From: Bacteriovoracaceae bacterium
GTDB lineage: Bacteria > Bdellovibrionota > Bacteriovoracia > Bacteriovoracales > Bacteriovoracaceae
Assembly (NCBI GenBank): GCA_018060635.1
Contig: JAGOVR010000086.1
Location: 1-6,463 of the forward strand
DNA length: 6,463 nucleotides
Reading direction: 5' to 3'
How positions within the stretch are numbered: the first letter of the stretch is position 1; each line of letters opens with the position of its first letter. Both the position numbers and the translations under genes were made by a program. Positions 5,783-6,463 of the stretch are shown piece by piece. Under the pieces are notes generated by a model that worked only from the letters and a program-made list of their open reading frames with translations, did no database searches and was not told where the DNA came from.

Positions 5783-6463
5783 GGCCCACGTTTCCTGCTA
5801 AGATTTTACTTTTTGGGGAGTATACTGTCTTACAAGGTAGCTCGGCGTTATTATTTCCCTATGAGGAATTTCAAGGACATTTAGAAATTAAAAAAAAACG
5901 TAATGCAGAAGAAGAATTATCGCATAAAGAGATTCTTCATTTGTTTGATTGGATTCAAGAACAGAGAATTCCTTTTATATTTAATCAAGAAAAACTACAA
6001 GAAGATTTAAAAAAAGGTCTTTTTTTTTCTTCCACTATCCCTCAAGGGGTAGGACTGGGAAGCTCAGGGGCACTCATCGCCGCTCTTTATTATCAGTACG
6101 CAGAAAAAAAAGAAAAATTGGAGGATTTAAAAAAAGATCTTTCTTTTCTAGAATCTTTTTTTCATGGTGAAAGTTCAGGGATGGATCCGTTAGTTATTTT
6201 TACAAAGAAAGGCATTTTAAATCGAGAAGGAACGCTGACTGTCTTAGATAAAGATTATAGTTTAATGTTAAAGAGCTTCACTTTGTATTATACAGGAAAA
6301 AAACATAACAGAAATGTTGGTGACTTAGTGGCGCAATATAAAGAAAAAACAAAAGATATTAATTTTTTTAGAATTATAAAAAGTGAACTTATGCCAGAAG
6401 TAGAAAAAGCCATTGATGCTTTTTTAGAATTTAGAATAGAGGATTTAACTCAAAGGTTTAATT
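5770..6463 (+). CDS. Mevalonate kinase-like GHMP kinase, 3'-truncated by window edge
   Basis: The first 231 codons of a GHMP kinase, open to the right edge with no stop; related mevalonate kinases are about 300-320 residues, so roughly a quarter is missing. Seen: 'PAKILLFGEYTVLQGSSAL' (9-27), the 'PAK..L.GEh.v..G..al' motif with Lys11. 'IPQGVGLGSSGAL' (90-102) is a canonical ATP loop. 'FFHGESSGMDP' (130-140) corresponds to mevalonate kinase 'HG.pSGiD', with catalytic Asp139. 'YYTGKKHNRNVGDLV' (173-187) lies where the family has 'l.dTG....T..lV'. Motif 3 falls beyond the edge. The SSG-x-D segment and PAK motif favour mevalonate kinase over phosphomevalonate kinase, and the family version resembles those of Bacteroidota. 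The start at 5770 is supported by GGAG at 5759-5762 and by motif 1 starting at residue 9. It overlaps the decarboxylase gene in another frame, so the two are likely translationally coupled. Confidence 0.9.
   Translation, partial: MQVIGPTFPAKILLFGEYTVLQGSSALLFPYEEFQGHLEIKKKRNAEEELSHKEILHLFDWIQEQRIPFIFNQEKLQEDLKKGLFFSSTIPQGVGLGSSGALIAALYYQYAEKKEKLEDLKKDLSFLESFFHGESSGMDPLVIFTKKGILNREGTLTVLDKDYSLMLKSFTLYYTGKKHNRNVGDLVAQYKEKTKDINFFRIIKSELMPEVEKAIDAFLEFRIEDLTQRFN

Noticed and set aside
6009..6028. A7-GGTC-T9 element resembling a terminator in the last gene
   Set aside because: The arms are only A-T runs around a loop too short to fold, and it lies between conserved kinase segments. A similar A-run/T-run stretch near 6128-6145 also encodes an ordinary 'EDLKKDL' peptide. 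Chance in A+T-rich coding DNA is the better explanation.

Overview
This window is a tightly packed, single-strand block of seven co-directional genes. It holds almost all of the mevalonate route to isopentenyl diphosphate (IPP) and dimethylallyl diphosphate (DMAPP). Adjacent genes either overlap (ATGA at 859, 1560 and 4814; a 13-base overlap at 5770-5782) or are separated by 1-2 bases (2574; 3919-3920). No non-coding stretch is long enough to hold a promoter or terminator, so the whole block reads as the interior of one operon. Transcription probably starts left of the window and continues past the right edge.

Layout: (1) 2-862, the 3' part of a U32-family (peptidase/collagenase-like fold) protein, cut by the left edge. 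(2) 859-1563, a short RsmI-like tetrapyrrole-methylase-fold SAM methyltransferase. (3) 1560-2573, type 2 IPP isomerase (FMN enzyme). (4) 2575-3918, class II HMG-CoA reductase. (5) 3921-4817, a GHMP kinase of the 'GYDIA' type, which I argue is the pathway's phosphomevalonate kinase. (6) 4814-5782, diphosphomevalonate decarboxylase. (7) 5770-6462, a mevalonate kinase-like GHMP kinase, cut by the right edge.

How the genes work together: HMG-CoA reductase makes mevalonate, mevalonate kinase makes 5-phosphomevalonate, and the GYDVA kinase would make the diphosphate. The decarboxylase then yields IPP, and the type 2 isomerase interconverts IPP and DMAPP. Only acetoacetyl-CoA thiolase and HMG-CoA synthase are not seen; they may lie outside the window. 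The two leading genes have no obvious enzymatic place in the pathway. They belong to families often linked to RNA modification (RsmI-like) and to peptidase, RNA-hydroxylation or quinone-hydroxylation roles (U32).

Organism: a bacterium with an A+T-rich genome (about one third G+C by eye). The kinases, decarboxylase and short methyltransferase resemble, from memory, the versions found in Bacteroidota. However, several starts carry recognisable Shine-Dalgarno sequences (AAGGA, GAGG, GGAG), which Bacteroidota generally lack. That combination, with a compact bacterial mevalonate operon, makes a Bdellovibrionota-type organism (Bdellovibrio/Bacteriovorax relatives) my best guess at moderate confidence; Bacteroidota is the main alternative. 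I see no mobile element, CRISPR array, tRNA or rRNA.
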